The translations under genes were made by a program, and so were the position numbers. The notes under the pieces were generated by a model that had not been told where the DNA came from, made no database searches, and worked only from the letters and a program-made list of their open reading frames with translations. From CALNYZ01 sp942490945 (GTDB taxonomy: Bacteria; Pseudomonadota; Gammaproteobacteria; UBA6429; Thiohalophilaceae), in NCBI GenBank assembly GCA_942490945.1, contig CALNYZ010000044.1, forward strand, positions 186,001 to 250,000: a stretch of 64,000 bases of DNA, read 5' to 3'. This document shows positions 51,336-61,396 of this stretch, piece after piece. Every line of letters begins with the position of its first letter. The first letter of the stretch is position 1.

Positions 51336-52535
51336 ATGGAAACACATACATTTTTTCTCGAACTTCTCGCTATCCTGCTATTTGCACGCATCATGGCAGA
51401 GGTCGCTGTTTTTCTTAAATCGCCTTCCGTTATTGGCGAACTCTTTGCCGGTGTCATTATTGGTCCCAGTTTATTGGGCTGGCTCGAACCGAATGAGGTA
51501 TTAAAACTACTCGCCGAAATTGGCATTATTCTTCTTTTGTTTAAAGTCGGCACCGAAACCGATGTGCGACGCCTGGCAAATTCCGGTCGCCAGTCTGTCA
51601 TTGTCGCCATCGGTGGCTTCGTCGTACCATTTATACTGGGCTTCGGATTAAGTTACGGATTTTTTAATTTATCATTACTGGTGTCGTTATTTATTGCCGG
51701 CACCCTCACCGCCACCAGTATTGGCATTACCATTCGCGTATTGGCGGATTTAAATCTGCAACACAACAAGGAAGGCCAGATTGTATTAGGTGCAGCCATT
51801 CTGGATGATGTATTGGGCGTGGTGTTACTGGCACTTCTTTACAACTTTTCTACAGGCGATGGTGTCAGTGTTATCAATGCCAGCAAGGTGTTGTTATTTG
51901 TCGCAACGTTTTTCGTACTGGCTCCGCTGGCCGCGAAAATGATTTCAATGTTAATCAGACGATTCCATGCCATCACAGAAATACCAGGTTTGATTCCCAC
52001 CACCATTGTCGCATTGGTGTTATTTTTTGCCTGGTTGGCACACGTGGTCGGTGCGCCGGAACTACTGGGTGGCTTCGCCGCAGGTTTGGCCTTATCGCGA
52101 CGTTTTTTCCTGCCTTTTGGTATCGCCTTACAAACCGACGAACAGTTTGCGCATAAAATACAAAATGAAATGATGCCGATCATTCATTTATTTACGCCAA
52201 TATTTTTTGTCGTCGTCGGCCTGTCACTTAACTTGCATGAAGTTGACTGGACATCACCGTTTATCTGGACTTTCTCATTGCTGTTTTTTGTTGTTGCAGT
52301 AATAGGCAAATTTGCCGGCGCACTGCTGCTGAAAGAAAACTGGAATACACGAGTACTGGTCGGTTTCGCCATGGTACCGCGTGGTGAAGTGGGTTTGATC
52401 TTCGCCGAGTTGGGCCGTGTGAATAATATTTTTAGTAATGAAATTTATGCCGGCATGATTATCGTGATTGCCCTGACAACGGTTTTACCGCCGCTGGCCA
52501 TGAAGTGGTGTTATTCACGTTACTGCAAGCCGTGA
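51336..52535 (+). CDS. Kef-type monovalent cation:proton antiporter
   Basis: A CPA2-family antiporter of 399 residues with about 12 membrane helices. GELFAGVIIGPSLLGWL, the ion-site GAAILDDVLGVVLLALL and the late GFAMVPRGEVGLIFAELG are family marks. It has only the membrane domain; the C-terminal nucleotide-binding RCK domain of full KefB/C is absent. It starts 33 bp after hypE and may be read from the same transcript, but a link to hydrogenase is not evident. Confidence 0.85.
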   Translation: METHTFFLELLAILLFARIMAEVAVFLKSPSVIGELFAGVIIGPSLLGWLEPNEVLKLLAEIGIILLLFKVGTETDVRRLANSGRQSVIVAIGGFVVPFILGFGLSYGFFNLSLLVSLFIAGTLTATSIGITIRVLADLNLQHNKEGQIVLGAAILDDVLGVVLLALLYNFSTGDGVSVINASKVLLFVATFFVLAPLAAKMISMLIRRFHAITEIPGLIPTTIVALVLFFAWLAHVVGAPELLGGFAAGLALSRRFFLPFGIALQTDEQFAHKIQNEMMPIIHLFTPIFFVVVGLSLNLHEVDWTSPFIWTFSLLFFVVAVIGKFAGALLLKENWNTRVLVGFAMVPRGEVGLIFAELGRVNNIFSNEIYAGMIIVIALTTVLPPLAMKWCYSRYCKP

Positions 52536-52568
52536 TTTCGTCCTGTATAGAATCAGAGTATAAAAATA

Positions 52569-53036
52569 CTAACGCTCGTCGTCCTTACGAACGTATTCAC
52601 CTTCCAGGGTATGGGTCGTATTTTTGTCTGTGTGACTGGTTTGTTCGTAAACTGTATGAGTCTGTCCACTGACCTGCCATGTCCCGGAACGAATCAGCTT
52701 GTTGATTATGCCGCGTCGCACGGCCGGAATCAGCAACAGGAAACCAATACTGTCAGTAAAAAATCCGGGGGTTAATAACAAGGCACCGGAAAACACCAGC
52801 ATGATCCCTTCGATCATGGTCGTGGCCGGTAATTGACCCTGTTGAACTTGTTGCTGAAAGCGGGTGAAGGTATTCAACCCTTGTTGACGCAGCAAGGCCA
52901 CGCCAACGACGGCGGTGAGAACGATAAACAATACGGTCGGCCAGGCACCAATCACTTCACCCACCTTGATAAACAGGTAGATTTCGAGCAGGGGAATGGC
53001 GATAAACAGGACAATGAGGTAGCGAAATGGGTTCAT
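52569..53036 (-). CDS. fxsA: FxsA family membrane protein
   Basis: A 155-residue inner-membrane protein: RYLIVLFIAIPLLEIYLFIKVG at the start is the family signature, followed by GALLLTPGFFTDSIGFLLLI. The polar C-terminal tail faces the cytoplasm. FxsA affects phage exclusion in E. coli; its wider role is unknown. It is convergent with the antiporter gene and divergent from cutA. Confidence 0.88.
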   Translation of the reverse strand: MNPFRYLIVLFIAIPLLEIYLFIKVGEVIGAWPTVLFIVLTAVVGVALLRQQGLNTFTRFQQQVQQGQLPATTMIEGIMLVFSGALLLTPGFFTDSIGFLLLIPAVRRGIINKLIRSGTWQVSGQTHTVYEQTSHTDKNTTHTLEGEYVRKDDER

Positions 53037-53125
53037 CTACCCGATATAGGGCAATTTGCTGCAATTTAAAGTCTTAACCGGCGAGTAATTTTGCCGATTA
53101 AGACACTAATTGCTATGTTATGTAA

Positions 53126-53464
53126 GTGACTACACAAACTGAACAAGTATTAATCGCCATGTCGACCTGCCCAAATCGGGAAATCGCGACATCAATTGCA
53201 CAAACATTGGTACAAAAGCACCTTGCGGCCTGCGTCAATATCGTGCCAAATGTACAATCTATATATGAATGGCAAGGCAAGATTGAGTCAGACGATGAAG
53301 TTATTTTGCTGATTAAAACAACACAAACACAATTTGACACATTGCAGAAAACACTCACAGAACTTCACCCTTATGAACTTCCCGAGCTGGTTGGGGTCTG
53401 TGTAACAGCGGGTTTCCCTGCGTATTTAGACTGGGTAATAAAAGCAACAGGAACAACATCATGA
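53126..53464 (+). CDS. cutA: Divalent-cation tolerance protein CutA
   Basis: A 112-residue trimeric PII-like protein. TCPNREIATSIAQTLVQKHL, AACVNIVPNVQSIYEWQGKI and LHPYELPELV are the family motifs. It is implicated in copper tolerance and protein-disulfide metabolism. The stop overlaps the dsbD start (ATGA), a coupling that is common in gammaproteobacteria. Confidence 0.94.
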   Translation: MTTQTEQVLIAMSTCPNREIATSIAQTLVQKHLAACVNIVPNVQSIYEWQGKIESDDEVILLIKTTQTQFDTLQKTLTELHPYELPELVGVCVTAGFPAYLDWVIKATGTTS

Positions 53465-55389
53465 TACTAAAAATACAACAAAGCTTTCTCGTATTACTTG
53501 CCCTTTTCATGCTGGGGCTCGCCCAGGCTGAAACCAAAGCCGGGGGCGTCGGCGGTGTGCAGGATCTCAGTTCCAGCCTGGGGCTGGGTGGTGGACAGCA
53601 GGATGAAATTCTGGAACCCGATGTGGCTTTCCAGTTTACTGCCGAACAAACTGACGGCAACACCGTCAAGGCCAGTTGGCAAATCGCCAAAGATCATTAC
53701 ATGTATCGTGACAAGTTCAAATTTGAAATTATCGACGGTGCAGGTGTAACGGTTGGCGCCGCACAGCTACCACCGGGTGATACCAAGAATGATGAATTCT
53801 TTGGCAAAATACAGGTATTTCATGATGTGGTTCAGGCGACCGTGCCATTAACTGCAAGCACTGACACCGCAGCCAAATTACGTATTACTTACCAGGGCTG
53901 TGCAGAAAAAACCGGCATCTGCTATCCACCGATTAAAAAAGTGGTGGATCTGAATGTCAAAGCCGGTGGCGTAGTCGCCGCAGCAACCACCCCGACACCA
54001 GCCACAGCTGCCAACCCGGCAGCAACAATGCCCACGCAGCAACCTGCAAGTGGATTTGTATCGGAGCAGGATGAAGCTGCTTCAGTTTTAGCATCAGGCG
54101 ATACACTGAAAATTATTCTGTTCTTTTTCCTCGGTGGTCTGGCGCTGGCGTTTACCGCCTGTATGTACCCGATGATCCCAATTTTATCCAGTATCATTGT
54201 TGGCCATGGTGACAAAATCACAACCGGCAAAGCCTTCAGCCTCTCTTTAATATATGTAGAAAGCATGGCGATCACCTTCGGTATAATGGGTGGCCTGGTC
54301 GCGGCATTCGCGGGTGGAATAAACTTGCAAGCCTATTTCCAGAGTCCATGGATTCTGATTCCCTTCTCAATATTATTTGTCGCGTTGGCAATTTCCATGT
54401 TTGGTTTTTATACCATTCAAATGCCCGCCTCTTTTCAAGGCAAACTTAGCGAAATATCCAACCACCAACAGGGTGGTTCACTGATGGGTGTCGTCATCAT
54501 GGGCATACTGTCCGCGTTGATCATTGGCCCTTGTGCAGGACCGGTCGTGATCGGTGCACTGGCGTTTGCTGCAAAAGATGGCGATGTCTTGCTTGGCTTT
54601 ATTGCCATGTTTGTACTCGGTAATGGATTAGGTCTGCCACTGCTGGCGGTTGGTGCAACCGGCGGCAAGTTTTTACCCAAGGCAGGCACCTGGATGGACA
54701 CCGTCAAATACACCGCCGGTGTTATCCTGCTTGCGATAGCGTTGTTATTCCTCGAACGCGTGAGCTTTATACCCGCGACCTTAATTATGTTGGCCTGGGC
54801 AGCATTACTAATAACGGTGGGTGTCTACATGGGTGCATTCGATGCAATTAAAGAGACGGCATCCGGCTGGAGTAAACTCTGGAAGGGCGTGGGTCTGGTA
54901 TTCATTTTATATGGTGTCATTGTCATGCTTGGCGGCCTGACTGGCGCACGTAATGTAAATGACCCATTACATGGTTCGAAGTTACTGGGAAGTAGCAGCA
55001 GTAGTGGTAAACATGAACAGGCTGAGCTGGGGTTTAAACGCATCAAGACCACGGCTGATCTGGAACGTGAAATTGCTGCCGCCAAGGCAAACAATAAATA
55101 TATCATGCTCGACTTTTATGCCGACTGGTGTACCTACTGCAAGCAATTTGAAGATTACGTCTTCAATAATGCCGACGTGCAAGCCTTGTTAAAAGATTTT
55201 GTCTTGTTGCAGGCCGATGTCACCAGATATGATGATGCCGATCAGGCACTACAAAAGATGACAAGCGTGCTGGCGCCACCCGCTATATTATTTTATGGTA
55301 CAGATGGCAAGGAAAAACGCACCTACAGAATCGTTGGCGCAATGAATGCCAAACAATTTATCGAACGCGTAAAATTGGTATTACAATAA
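53461..55389 (+). CDS. dsbD: Thiol:disulfide interchange protein DsbD
   Basis: Carries reducing power from cytoplasmic thioredoxin to the periplasm. In 642 residues: a signal peptide (cleavage near GLAQAE), an N-terminal periplasmic domain with GCAEKTGICYPP, an Ala/Pro/Thr-rich linker (about 165-200), eight membrane helices with the two active cysteines (ACMYPMIP and IGPCAGPV), and a C-terminal thioredoxin domain with DWCTYCKQF. In sulfur and hydrogen oxidisers it supports cytochrome c assembly. It is followed by a TlpA-like gene. Confidence 0.95.
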   Translation: MILKIQQSFLVLLALFMLGLAQAETKAGGVGGVQDLSSSLGLGGGQQDEILEPDVAFQFTAEQTDGNTVKASWQIAKDHYMYRDKFKFEIIDGAGVTVGAAQLPPGDTKNDEFFGKIQVFHDVVQATVPLTASTDTAAKLRITYQGCAEKTGICYPPIKKVVDLNVKAGGVVAAATTPTPATAANPAATMPTQQPASGFVSEQDEAASVLASGDTLKIILFFFLGGLALAFTACMYPMIPILSSIIVGHGDKITTGKAFSLSLIYVESMAITFGIMGGLVAAFAGGINLQAYFQSPWILIPFSILFVALAISMFGFYTIQMPASFQGKLSEISNHQQGGSLMGVVIMGILSALIIGPCAGPVVIGALAFAAKDGDVLLGFIAMFVLGNGLGLPLLAVGATGGKFLPKAGTWMDTVKYTAGVILLAIALLFLERVSFIPATLIMLAWAALLITVGVYMGAFDAIKETASGWSKLWKGVGLVFILYGVIVMLGGLTGARNVNDPLHGSKLLGSSSSSGKHEQAELGFKRIKTTADLEREIAAAKANNKYIMLDFYADWCTYCKQFEDYVFNNADVQALLKDFVLLQADVTRYDDADQALQKMTSVLAPPAILFYGTDGKEKRTYRIVGAMNAKQFIERVKLVLQ

Positions 55390-55437
55390 TATTCATACTT
55401 ATGCATCAAACAATATTAATTTAACCAGGTAGTCTTC

Positions 55438-56013
55438 ATGTCGAATAAATCAATACTCACCATCGTGGGGCTGGCGGTCGCCGGCCTCGTTACTGGCATT
55501 GCAGTTAACCAGTATATTGCCGCTAACAAGCCACCACCTCAGGAAACTGCATCGTCAGCACCAATTAGTACCAACATGGCACAAGCATTTACACTAACAG
55601 ACCTTCAGGATAAAACCCGCAACTCATCCGAATGGAATGGCAAGGTACGTCTCGTAAATTTCTGGGCATCATGGTGCCCGCCCTGTGTACGTGAAATTCC
55701 GGCCTTTATAAAATTACACAATCAATATAAAGACAAAAACTTTACCGTTCTTGGTATCGCGCTCGACGAAAAACAGGCTGTGATCGATTTTATTGATCCG
55801 ATTGGTGAAAGCTACCCGATGCTTATCGCAGAACAGGAAGGCATCAGCCTGACCAAGGCATATGGCAACCGGCTCGGTGTATTACCCTATACTGCCTTGC
55901 TTGATACGAACGGCGTCATCGTAAAAACCTATATGCGTGAGCTGAGCTTCGAGGAAGCAGAGCAAATCATTAAGCCCTATCTGGAAACCGGCGCAGTTGC
56001 AGCCAAACCCTGA
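55438..56013 (+). CDS. TlpA-like membrane-anchored thioredoxin
   Basis: A 191-residue periplasmic thiol oxidoreductase. An N-terminal hydrophobic segment (about residues 7-27) anchors or exports it, followed by a thioredoxin fold with the active site FWASWCPPCVREIP and a cis-Pro in VLPYTALLD. It is likely reduced by DsbD, 48 bp upstream. It may serve heme-apocytochrome reduction (ResA/CcmG-like); which one is not decided by sequence. Confidence 0.87.
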   Translation: MSNKSILTIVGLAVAGLVTGIAVNQYIAANKPPPQETASSAPISTNMAQAFTLTDLQDKTRNSSEWNGKVRLVNFWASWCPPCVREIPAFIKLHNQYKDKNFTVLGIALDEKQAVIDFIDPIGESYPMLIAEQEGISLTKAYGNRLGVLPYTALLDTNGVIVKTYMRELSFEEAEQIIKPYLETGAVAAKP

Positions 56014-56103
56014 TTCCCTGTAATTATTAAGCCCGACATGCCGATGTAAATTTATTTGCAGGCACTATACTGAGTCTTAGACAAGCTGATAATGCCATGA
56101 CTG

Positions 56104-57801
56104 ATGAAAAGCGCACAAAAGAAAAAATATTCCAACGCCATCAGCACAATTCTGTTTCTGATTATTGTTATATTGCTTGCAAAATTCTCGCTGGACCGAA
56201 TCAGGACAGGCACACAAAACAATATTCGTGAATCCCTGCAAACCGTTCTGCAAACCACGCATGAAGCCCTCTACATCTGGATATCACAACGCAAGTCAAG
56301 CCTTAAGGCCATAGCTGAATCAGATGAATTGCAGCAACATACCAAGCAACTGATCAATTACAACACCACGACCAAAAACAAATTATATGAAAACCTCTTA
56401 AAAGATACACGCAAATTTCTGCATCCCCATTTACAACAAAACCATGATGATGGCTTCTTTATCATATCACCGCAAATGATTAATATCGCAGCGAGCGGTG
56501 ATGCCGACCTGAATACACAAAGTCAGATCAATGTACAACGTCCAGGCTTTATAGAAAAAGTATTCAGGGGTGAAACTGTTTTTGTGCCCACCATGCTGGT
56601 ATCAAAAAATTTATCTCATCAGCCGGCTGCCTTTATAATTACCCCTATATTTGACAAAAAAATGCACATCATTGCTGCGCTGGCATTTCAGATCAATCCA
56701 TCAGCGCACTTTACACGTATCGCACAGCTGGGTCGCATAGGTGACAGCGGTGAAACATATGCATTTGACCAGCATGGTTTGATAATTACGGAAAGCCGAT
56801 TTGACCATCAACTGAGAAAGATTGGTCTTGTCAAACCCGGTGAAAAAGCCATGTTGAGTGTGCGAATCGCGGATCCGGGCAGCAGCCTGCTTACTGAAGA
56901 GGCTGCCGCCATACCCGTCGATAAACGTCGATTAACTCACATGGCCGCCACAGCCGTGACCGGCAAGGCAGGTGTCAATGTTGACGGTTATCGTGATTAC
57001 CGCGGTGTGCTGGTAATGGGTGCATGGCTATGGAATAACGATTTCAAGTTCGGACTCGCCACTGAAATAGATCACCGTGAGGCCATGCAACTTTATAACC
57101 AGACTCGCCTGATCATTATTACCTTATTGATAACAACTATCCTCTTGTCGCTATTCGTATATTTTATCCTGTTAAAAAATCGCAAAGTAATTGAACAACA
57201 GCTCGAAAAAAAGGTTATCGAACGGACCATTCAACTCGAAAATGCACGTAACGAACTGGAGCTAAAAAATTCACAATTACAGGTACTGGCAACAACCGAT
57301 GCCCTGACCAACCTCGCAAACCGCAGAAGCTTTGACAAACATATTGCAGAAGAATGGAAACGCTGCAGCCGTGATAAAATTCCGTTGTCCATCCTGATGA
57401 TAGACGTCGACTACTTCAAGGCGTACAACGACTACTATGGACATCAGCAAGGTGACGAGTGTCTGCAACATATTGCACAAATCCTGCAATCTGCCGACAT
57501 AGCATCACGACCCGGTGATTTACTTGCTCGCTATGGCGGTGAGGAGTTTACTGTCGTGCTAAACAATACTACGCAGCAAAATGCGGTCGCGATTGCGGAA
57601 AAAATACGCCAGCTCGTGCAGCACAATGCGATTCCACATGCCTCGACCTTATTAAATAATATTGATATTGTCACCCTCAGTATTGGTGTCAGCACAGAAG
57701 TTGATTATCAGGGCGCAACTTTACAAGAATTAATTGAACAAGCGGATCAAGCGCTCTATCTGGCCAAACAATCTGGCAGAAATTGTGTTAAATCGGGATA
57801 A
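56104..57801 (+). CDS. Membrane diguanylate cyclase with Cache-type sensor
   Basis: A 565-residue signalling protein. Two membrane helices (about residues 11-30 and 335-357) flank a periplasmic region of some 300 residues with a dCache-like pattern (GDSGETYAFDQHGLIITESR and DVDGYRDYRGVLVMGAWLW-like strands). After a short coiled coil comes a GGDEF domain with LLARYGGEEFTVVL and an RxxD inhibitory site (RPGD). It should sense a small extracellular molecule and make c-di-GMP; the ligand is unknown. Confidence 0.9.
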   Translation: MKSAQKKKYSNAISTILFLIIVILLAKFSLDRIRTGTQNNIRESLQTVLQTTHEALYIWISQRKSSLKAIAESDELQQHTKQLINYNTTTKNKLYENLLKDTRKFLHPHLQQNHDDGFFIISPQMINIAASGDADLNTQSQINVQRPGFIEKVFRGETVFVPTMLVSKNLSHQPAAFIITPIFDKKMHIIAALAFQINPSAHFTRIAQLGRIGDSGETYAFDQHGLIITESRFDHQLRKIGLVKPGEKAMLSVRIADPGSSLLTEEAAAIPVDKRRLTHMAATAVTGKAGVNVDGYRDYRGVLVMGAWLWNNDFKFGLATEIDHREAMQLYNQTRLIIITLLITTILLSLFVYFILLKNRKVIEQQLEKKVIERTIQLENARNELELKNSQLQVLATTDALTNLANRRSFDKHIAEEWKRCSRDKIPLSILMIDVDYFKAYNDYYGHQQGDECLQHIAQILQSADIASRPGDLLARYGGEEFTVVLNNTTQQNAVAIAEKIRQLVQHNAIPHASTLLNNIDIVTLSIGVSTEVDYQGATLQELIEQADQALYLAKQSGRNCVKSG

Positions 57802-57988
57802 TAGTCAAAACTGACTGATGTCGTGAATGATTTCACAATTTTCATACTATTTTGTAGAAATTTTGCGCCGATCTTCCACTAAATTCGGCGAAATTGCTTT
57901 TTCTGGACAAAATCCACCAACTCAGGCACAATTTGCCTAACATCGTGTAGTGTTGTTCTGATAAACTTCTTGAAACACACTTAATTCT

Positions 57989-58004
57989 GTCGCTATATAG
58001 CGAC
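57989..58004. promoter_or_regulatory. 16-bp perfect palindrome upstream of aroQ
   Basis: GTCGCTATATAGCGAC, a perfect palindrome ending 31 bp before the aroQ start. The 10-mer ACTAAATTCG follows it (58003-58012) and also occurs at 57878-57887. It could be an operator for the aroQ-accB-accC operon or a core-promoter palindrome. No regulator is identified. The rest of the 233-bp gap from 57802 shows nothing else. Confidence 0.4.
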
Positions 58005-58034
58005 TAAATTCGTGAAACTAACATAAAAGTATTT

Positions 58035-58490
58035 ATGGCAAAAATTCTCGTCATTCATGGTCCAAACCTGAACCTGCTCGGTTCACGCGAACCCGAACTG
58101 TATGGCACGACCAGCCTGGCCGACATTAATGCCACCTTATTAAATCTGGCAGAGGCGACCGGTCACGAACTGACCTCGATTCAGAGCAATGCCGAACATG
58201 AGCTGGTTAACGCGATACATCATGCCAAACAGGATGGTGTGAGCTTTATTGTCATTAATCCGGCCGCTTTTACCCACACCAGTGTGGCATTGCGTGACGC
58301 GATTGTCGGAGTGGCCATCCCGTTTATTGAAGTGCACTTGTCCAATGTGCATGCACGCGAGGCATTTCGTCAACAATCCTATTTTTCTGATCTCGCCTGT
58401 GGCGTTATCAGCGGTCTGGGTGCACAAGGCTATGAACTGGCCCTGCAGGCAGCCATCAAACAACTGGAAAATAACCAATCAAATACTTAA
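58035..58490 (+). CDS. aroQ: 3-dehydroquinate dehydratase, type II
   Basis: Third step of the shikimate pathway. 151 residues, with HGPNLNLLGSREPELYG at the start (catalytic Tyr in ELYG), INPAAFTHTSVALRDA in the middle, and EVHLSNVHAREAFR with the catalytic His. Normal length. It forms the usual aroQ-accB-accC order, with accB 14 bp downstream. Confidence 0.96.
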   Translation: MAKILVIHGPNLNLLGSREPELYGTTSLADINATLLNLAEATGHELTSIQSNAEHELVNAIHHAKQDGVSFIVINPAAFTHTSVALRDAIVGVAIPFIEVHLSNVHAREAFRQQSYFSDLACGVISGLGAQGYELALQAAIKQLENNQSNT

Positions 58491-58503
58491 CTGAGACTGT
58501 GTA

Positions 58504-58968
58504 ATGGATATTCGTAAAGTAAAAAAATTAATCGAGTTATTGGAAGAGTCCGGCATTGCCGAAATTGAAATCAAGGAAGGCGAAGAGTCTGTACGCATTA
58601 GCCGTCAGTCAACCTATGCGCCGCCTATGATGCAGGCGCCTGCCTATAATTACGGCGCACCTGTTGCCGCACCCGCTGCTGAGGCCCCGGCTCTGGAAAA
58701 AACTGACAACAAGGAACAGGAAGCCGTTATCACCGGGCATGTTGTCAAATCACCCATGGTCGGTGCGTTCTATCGCTCGCCCTCACCGGGTGCCAAGTCG
58801 TTTGTTGATATCGGGCAGTCGGTCAATGTCGGTGATACCTTGTGTATTATTGAAGCCATGAAACTACTGAACCAGATAGAAGCCGACAAGGCAGGTGTAG
58901 TTAAAGCCATTCTGGTTGAAAACGGTGAACCGGTTGAATACAACCAGCCACTGTTTATTATCGAATAA
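58504..58968 (+). CDS. accB: Biotin carboxyl carrier protein of acetyl-CoA carboxylase
   Basis: 154 residues. The C-terminal biotinyl domain has the biotin lysine in IIEAMKLLNQIE, preceded by a Pro/Ala-rich linker (about residues 40-70) and a helical N-terminus. It carries the carboxyl group from AccC to the transferase in the first step of fatty-acid synthesis. Cytoplasmic. Confidence 0.97.
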   Translation: MDIRKVKKLIELLEESGIAEIEIKEGEESVRISRQSTYAPPMMQAPAYNYGAPVAAPAAEAPALEKTDNKEQEAVITGHVVKSPMVGAFYRSPSPGAKSFVDIGQSVNVGDTLCIIEAMKLLNQIEADKAGVVKAILVENGEPVEYNQPLFIIE

Positions 58969-58999
58969 TTCCCCTGGCGAATTTTAAGAGACAAACCGC

Positions 59000-60343
59000 A
59001 TGATAGAAAAGGTACTCATCGCCAACCGTGGCGAAATTGCATTACGTATATTACGTGCCTGCAAAGAACTCGATATTAAAACGGTCGCCATTCATTCCGA
59101 AGCCGATCGTGATTTAAAACATGTACGCCTCGCAGATGAATCTGTCTGTATTGGCCCGGCTCCTTCTGCTGACAGCTATTTAAATGTACCGGCTGTTATC
59201 AGCGCAGCTGAAGTAACGGATACGGTTGCGATTCATCCCGGCTATGGTTTCCTGTCGGAAAATGCCGACTTTGCCGAACGGGTACGTTCCTCCGGATTCA
59301 TATTTATTGGCCCAAGCCCTGAAAACATTCGTTTAATGGGCGACAAGGTGGAAGCCATCAAGGCGATGAAAGCCGCGGGTGTTCCCACGGTACCGGGTTC
59401 TGATGGACCACTCGATGATAATGAAGAACGGAATATTAAACTTGGCCGCGAGATCGGTTACCCGGTTATTATCAAGGCGGCGGGTGGTGGTGGCGGCCGT
59501 GGTATGCGCGTCGTGCACAGTGAAGCAGCATTGTTAAATGCGATATCCCTAACCAAGGCAGAAGCTGGTGCGGCATTCAAAAATGACATGGTCTACATGG
59601 AAAAATTCCTCGATCACCCACGTCATATTGAAATACAGGTGCTTGCCGATTCACACGGTAACGCCGTACATCTGGGTGAACGCGACTGTTCCATGCAGCG
59701 TCGTCACCAGAAAGTCATCGAAGAAGCCCCCGCACCCGGTATCACCGATGAAATGCGCAACGAGATTGGCAGCCGTTGTGCCAAGGCCTGTCAGGACATT
59801 GGCTACCTGGGTGCAGGTACTTTTGAATTTTTATATCAGGATGGCGAGTTTTATTTTATTGAAATGAATACCCGTATCCAGGTAGAACATCCGGTAACCG
59901 AAATGGTCACCGGTATTGATCTGGTACGACAACAATTACTGGTGGCATCGGGCGAACCGTTGGCATTCACACAAAACGATATCGTACTGCGTGGCCATGC
60001 CATGGAATGTCGCCTCAATGCAGAAGACCCGGACAGTTTTATGCCTTCACCCGGCACCATTACGACTTACCATCCACCCGGTGGGCCCGGCATACGCGTT
60101 GACACACATATATATAATGGTTACGTGGTACCGCCCTATTACGATTCGATGATTGGCAAGTTAATCAGTTATGGTGACACACGTGACATCGCCATCCGGC
60201 GCATGCGCAGTGCCTTGAGTGAAATAGTCATCGATGGCATCAAGACCAACATTACCTTGCATCAACGCCTGTTCCGCGACGCCGCGTTCGTCCAGGGCGG
60301 CACCAATATTCATTATCTTGAGAAAAAACTCGAAGGGAAATAA
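59000..60343 (+). CDS. accC: Biotin carboxylase subunit of acetyl-CoA carboxylase
   Basis: 447-residue ATP-grasp enzyme that carboxylates AccB-bound biotin. EKVLIANRGEIALRILRACK, HPGYGFLSENADFAE, KAAGGGGGRGMRVV (nucleotide) and EMNTRIQVEHPVTEMVTGID (catalytic) are all present. Last gene of the operon; a strong terminator follows after 12 bp. Confidence 0.97.
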   Translation: MIEKVLIANRGEIALRILRACKELDIKTVAIHSEADRDLKHVRLADESVCIGPAPSADSYLNVPAVISAAEVTDTVAIHPGYGFLSENADFAERVRSSGFIFIGPSPENIRLMGDKVEAIKAMKAAGVPTVPGSDGPLDDNEERNIKLGREIGYPVIIKAAGGGGGRGMRVVHSEAALLNAISLTKAEAGAAFKNDMVYMEKFLDHPRHIEIQVLADSHGNAVHLGERDCSMQRRHQKVIEEAPAPGITDEMRNEIGSRCAKACQDIGYLGAGTFEFLYQDGEFYFIEMNTRIQVEHPVTEMVTGIDLVRQQLLVASGEPLAFTQNDIVLRGHAMECRLNAEDPDSFMPSPGTITTYHPPGGPGIRVDTHIYNGYVVPPYYDSMIGKLISYGDTRDIAIRRMRSALSEIVIDGIKTNITLHQRLFRDAAFVQGGTNIHYLEKKLEGK

Positions 60344-60355
60344 CGCGAGCTATCG

Positions 60356-60399
60356 AAAAAAAACCGGCACCGAAAGTAAATTCCGGTGCCGGTTTTTTT
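60356..60399. terminator. Strong rho-independent terminator after accC
   Basis: AACCGGCACCG and CGGTGCCGGTT form an 11-bp perfect stem around an 11-base loop, with an A-run on the left and seven or more T on the right. It ends the aroQ-accB-accC transcript and could also stop the convergent outer-membrane protein gene. Confidence 0.95.
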
Positions 60400-60418
60400 A
60401 TATCAGGCAATAACTCAA

Positions 60419-60937
60419 TTAAAAATGATACTGAATACCTGCTGACAGGTGTGAAATATCAGATTCAATATGAGTATATTCAGCAATAATATCCATTTTC
60501 TTGTTCAGGTTGAATGTCGCGCCAATACCGAACGTCAGCTCGATACCATCATCGGATGCCTTGATACCTGCACCAGTTGCACTGACAGATGCGTCATAAT
60601 ACAACAAGCCTGCTCGGCCACGAAGTTTGATGCTATCACTCACCGGGAATGCATAAACCGCATAGGCACCCAATGTATAGTAGGATATATCAACACTGGT
60701 ACCGCCAACAGTTGTATTCGGGTCATCTATCGTGTTGGTAATTTCACCTTCAACAGAAAAGTTTTCATGTACTTTTGGTAAATGCATGCCGTATGTACCA
60801 ATGGCGACAAAGCCGGTATCAAAACCATCAACATCACTGATACCCAGTTGCAGATTCATATAATTTCCATCCTGCGCATAAACATTGGCAGTACTTGCTA
60901 TTAATAATGTAGACAAAATAATTTTTAGTGCTCGCAT
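60419..60937 (-). CDS. Outer-membrane beta-barrel-like protein
   Basis: About 172 residues from the ATG at 60937, chosen because GAGG lies upstream and the signal peptide starts there (MRALKIILSTLLIASTANVY, cleavage at YAQ-D). The mature part alternates polar and apolar residues in strands and ends in YHF, the aromatic C-terminus typical of outer-membrane barrels assembled by the BAM complex. Size fits an eight-strand OmpA/OmpW-like barrel. Function unknown. Confidence 0.75.
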   Translation of the reverse strand: MRALKIILSTLLIASTANVYAQDGNYMNLQLGISDVDGFDTGFVAIGTYGMHLPKVHENFSVEGEITNTIDDPNTTVGGTSVDISYYTLGAYAVYAFPVSDSIKLRGRAGLLYYDASVSATGAGIKASDDGIELTFGIGATFNLNKKMDIIAEYTHIESDISHLSAGIQYHF

Positions 60938-61396
60938 AATAAACCTCGAATTAGCATAAAGCTGGTTTTGAAGAAAAAACATGTGATAATGGTAGGATTA
61001 ATCTCGATGCGATACTTTGAACAAGGTCACAGAGAAATAATAGAACGCGTTAACATTGGGTAGTGTACGCTTTATAATTTGAAATAAATACAATTTTCAT
61101 GTTCTATGAGTGATTAACTAAAGGAAAGAACTTTTAACTGTTCTTGTTGTCGTCAATTAATAAATACGGGATATTACCGGTGTTTCTGACTGTAAAACAG
61201 ATACAACTAACACGTAATTGTTTATATCAGGGAACTGGTTCATGTATTTAACAGAAAGCTCGCCTTGTGTTCGCAAGCGCACAGTTTCTAAAAATTAAAA
61301 GAGAATATACTTAAAGTAATTTGCCTGATATTTTTGTGACATTTTCAGAAACATATAAAAAAGATCCGGTCTGGCTATGTAGTTAAAGAAACATGG
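60938..61396. other. Non-coding gap, 459 bp
   Basis: Between the outer-membrane protein and def, both on the minus strand. AT-rich with no open frame of note, no clear hairpin terminator, and no repeat shared with the rest of the window. It should hold the promoter of the barrel gene. No convincing -35/-10 pair could be picked with confidence. Confidence 0.5.
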
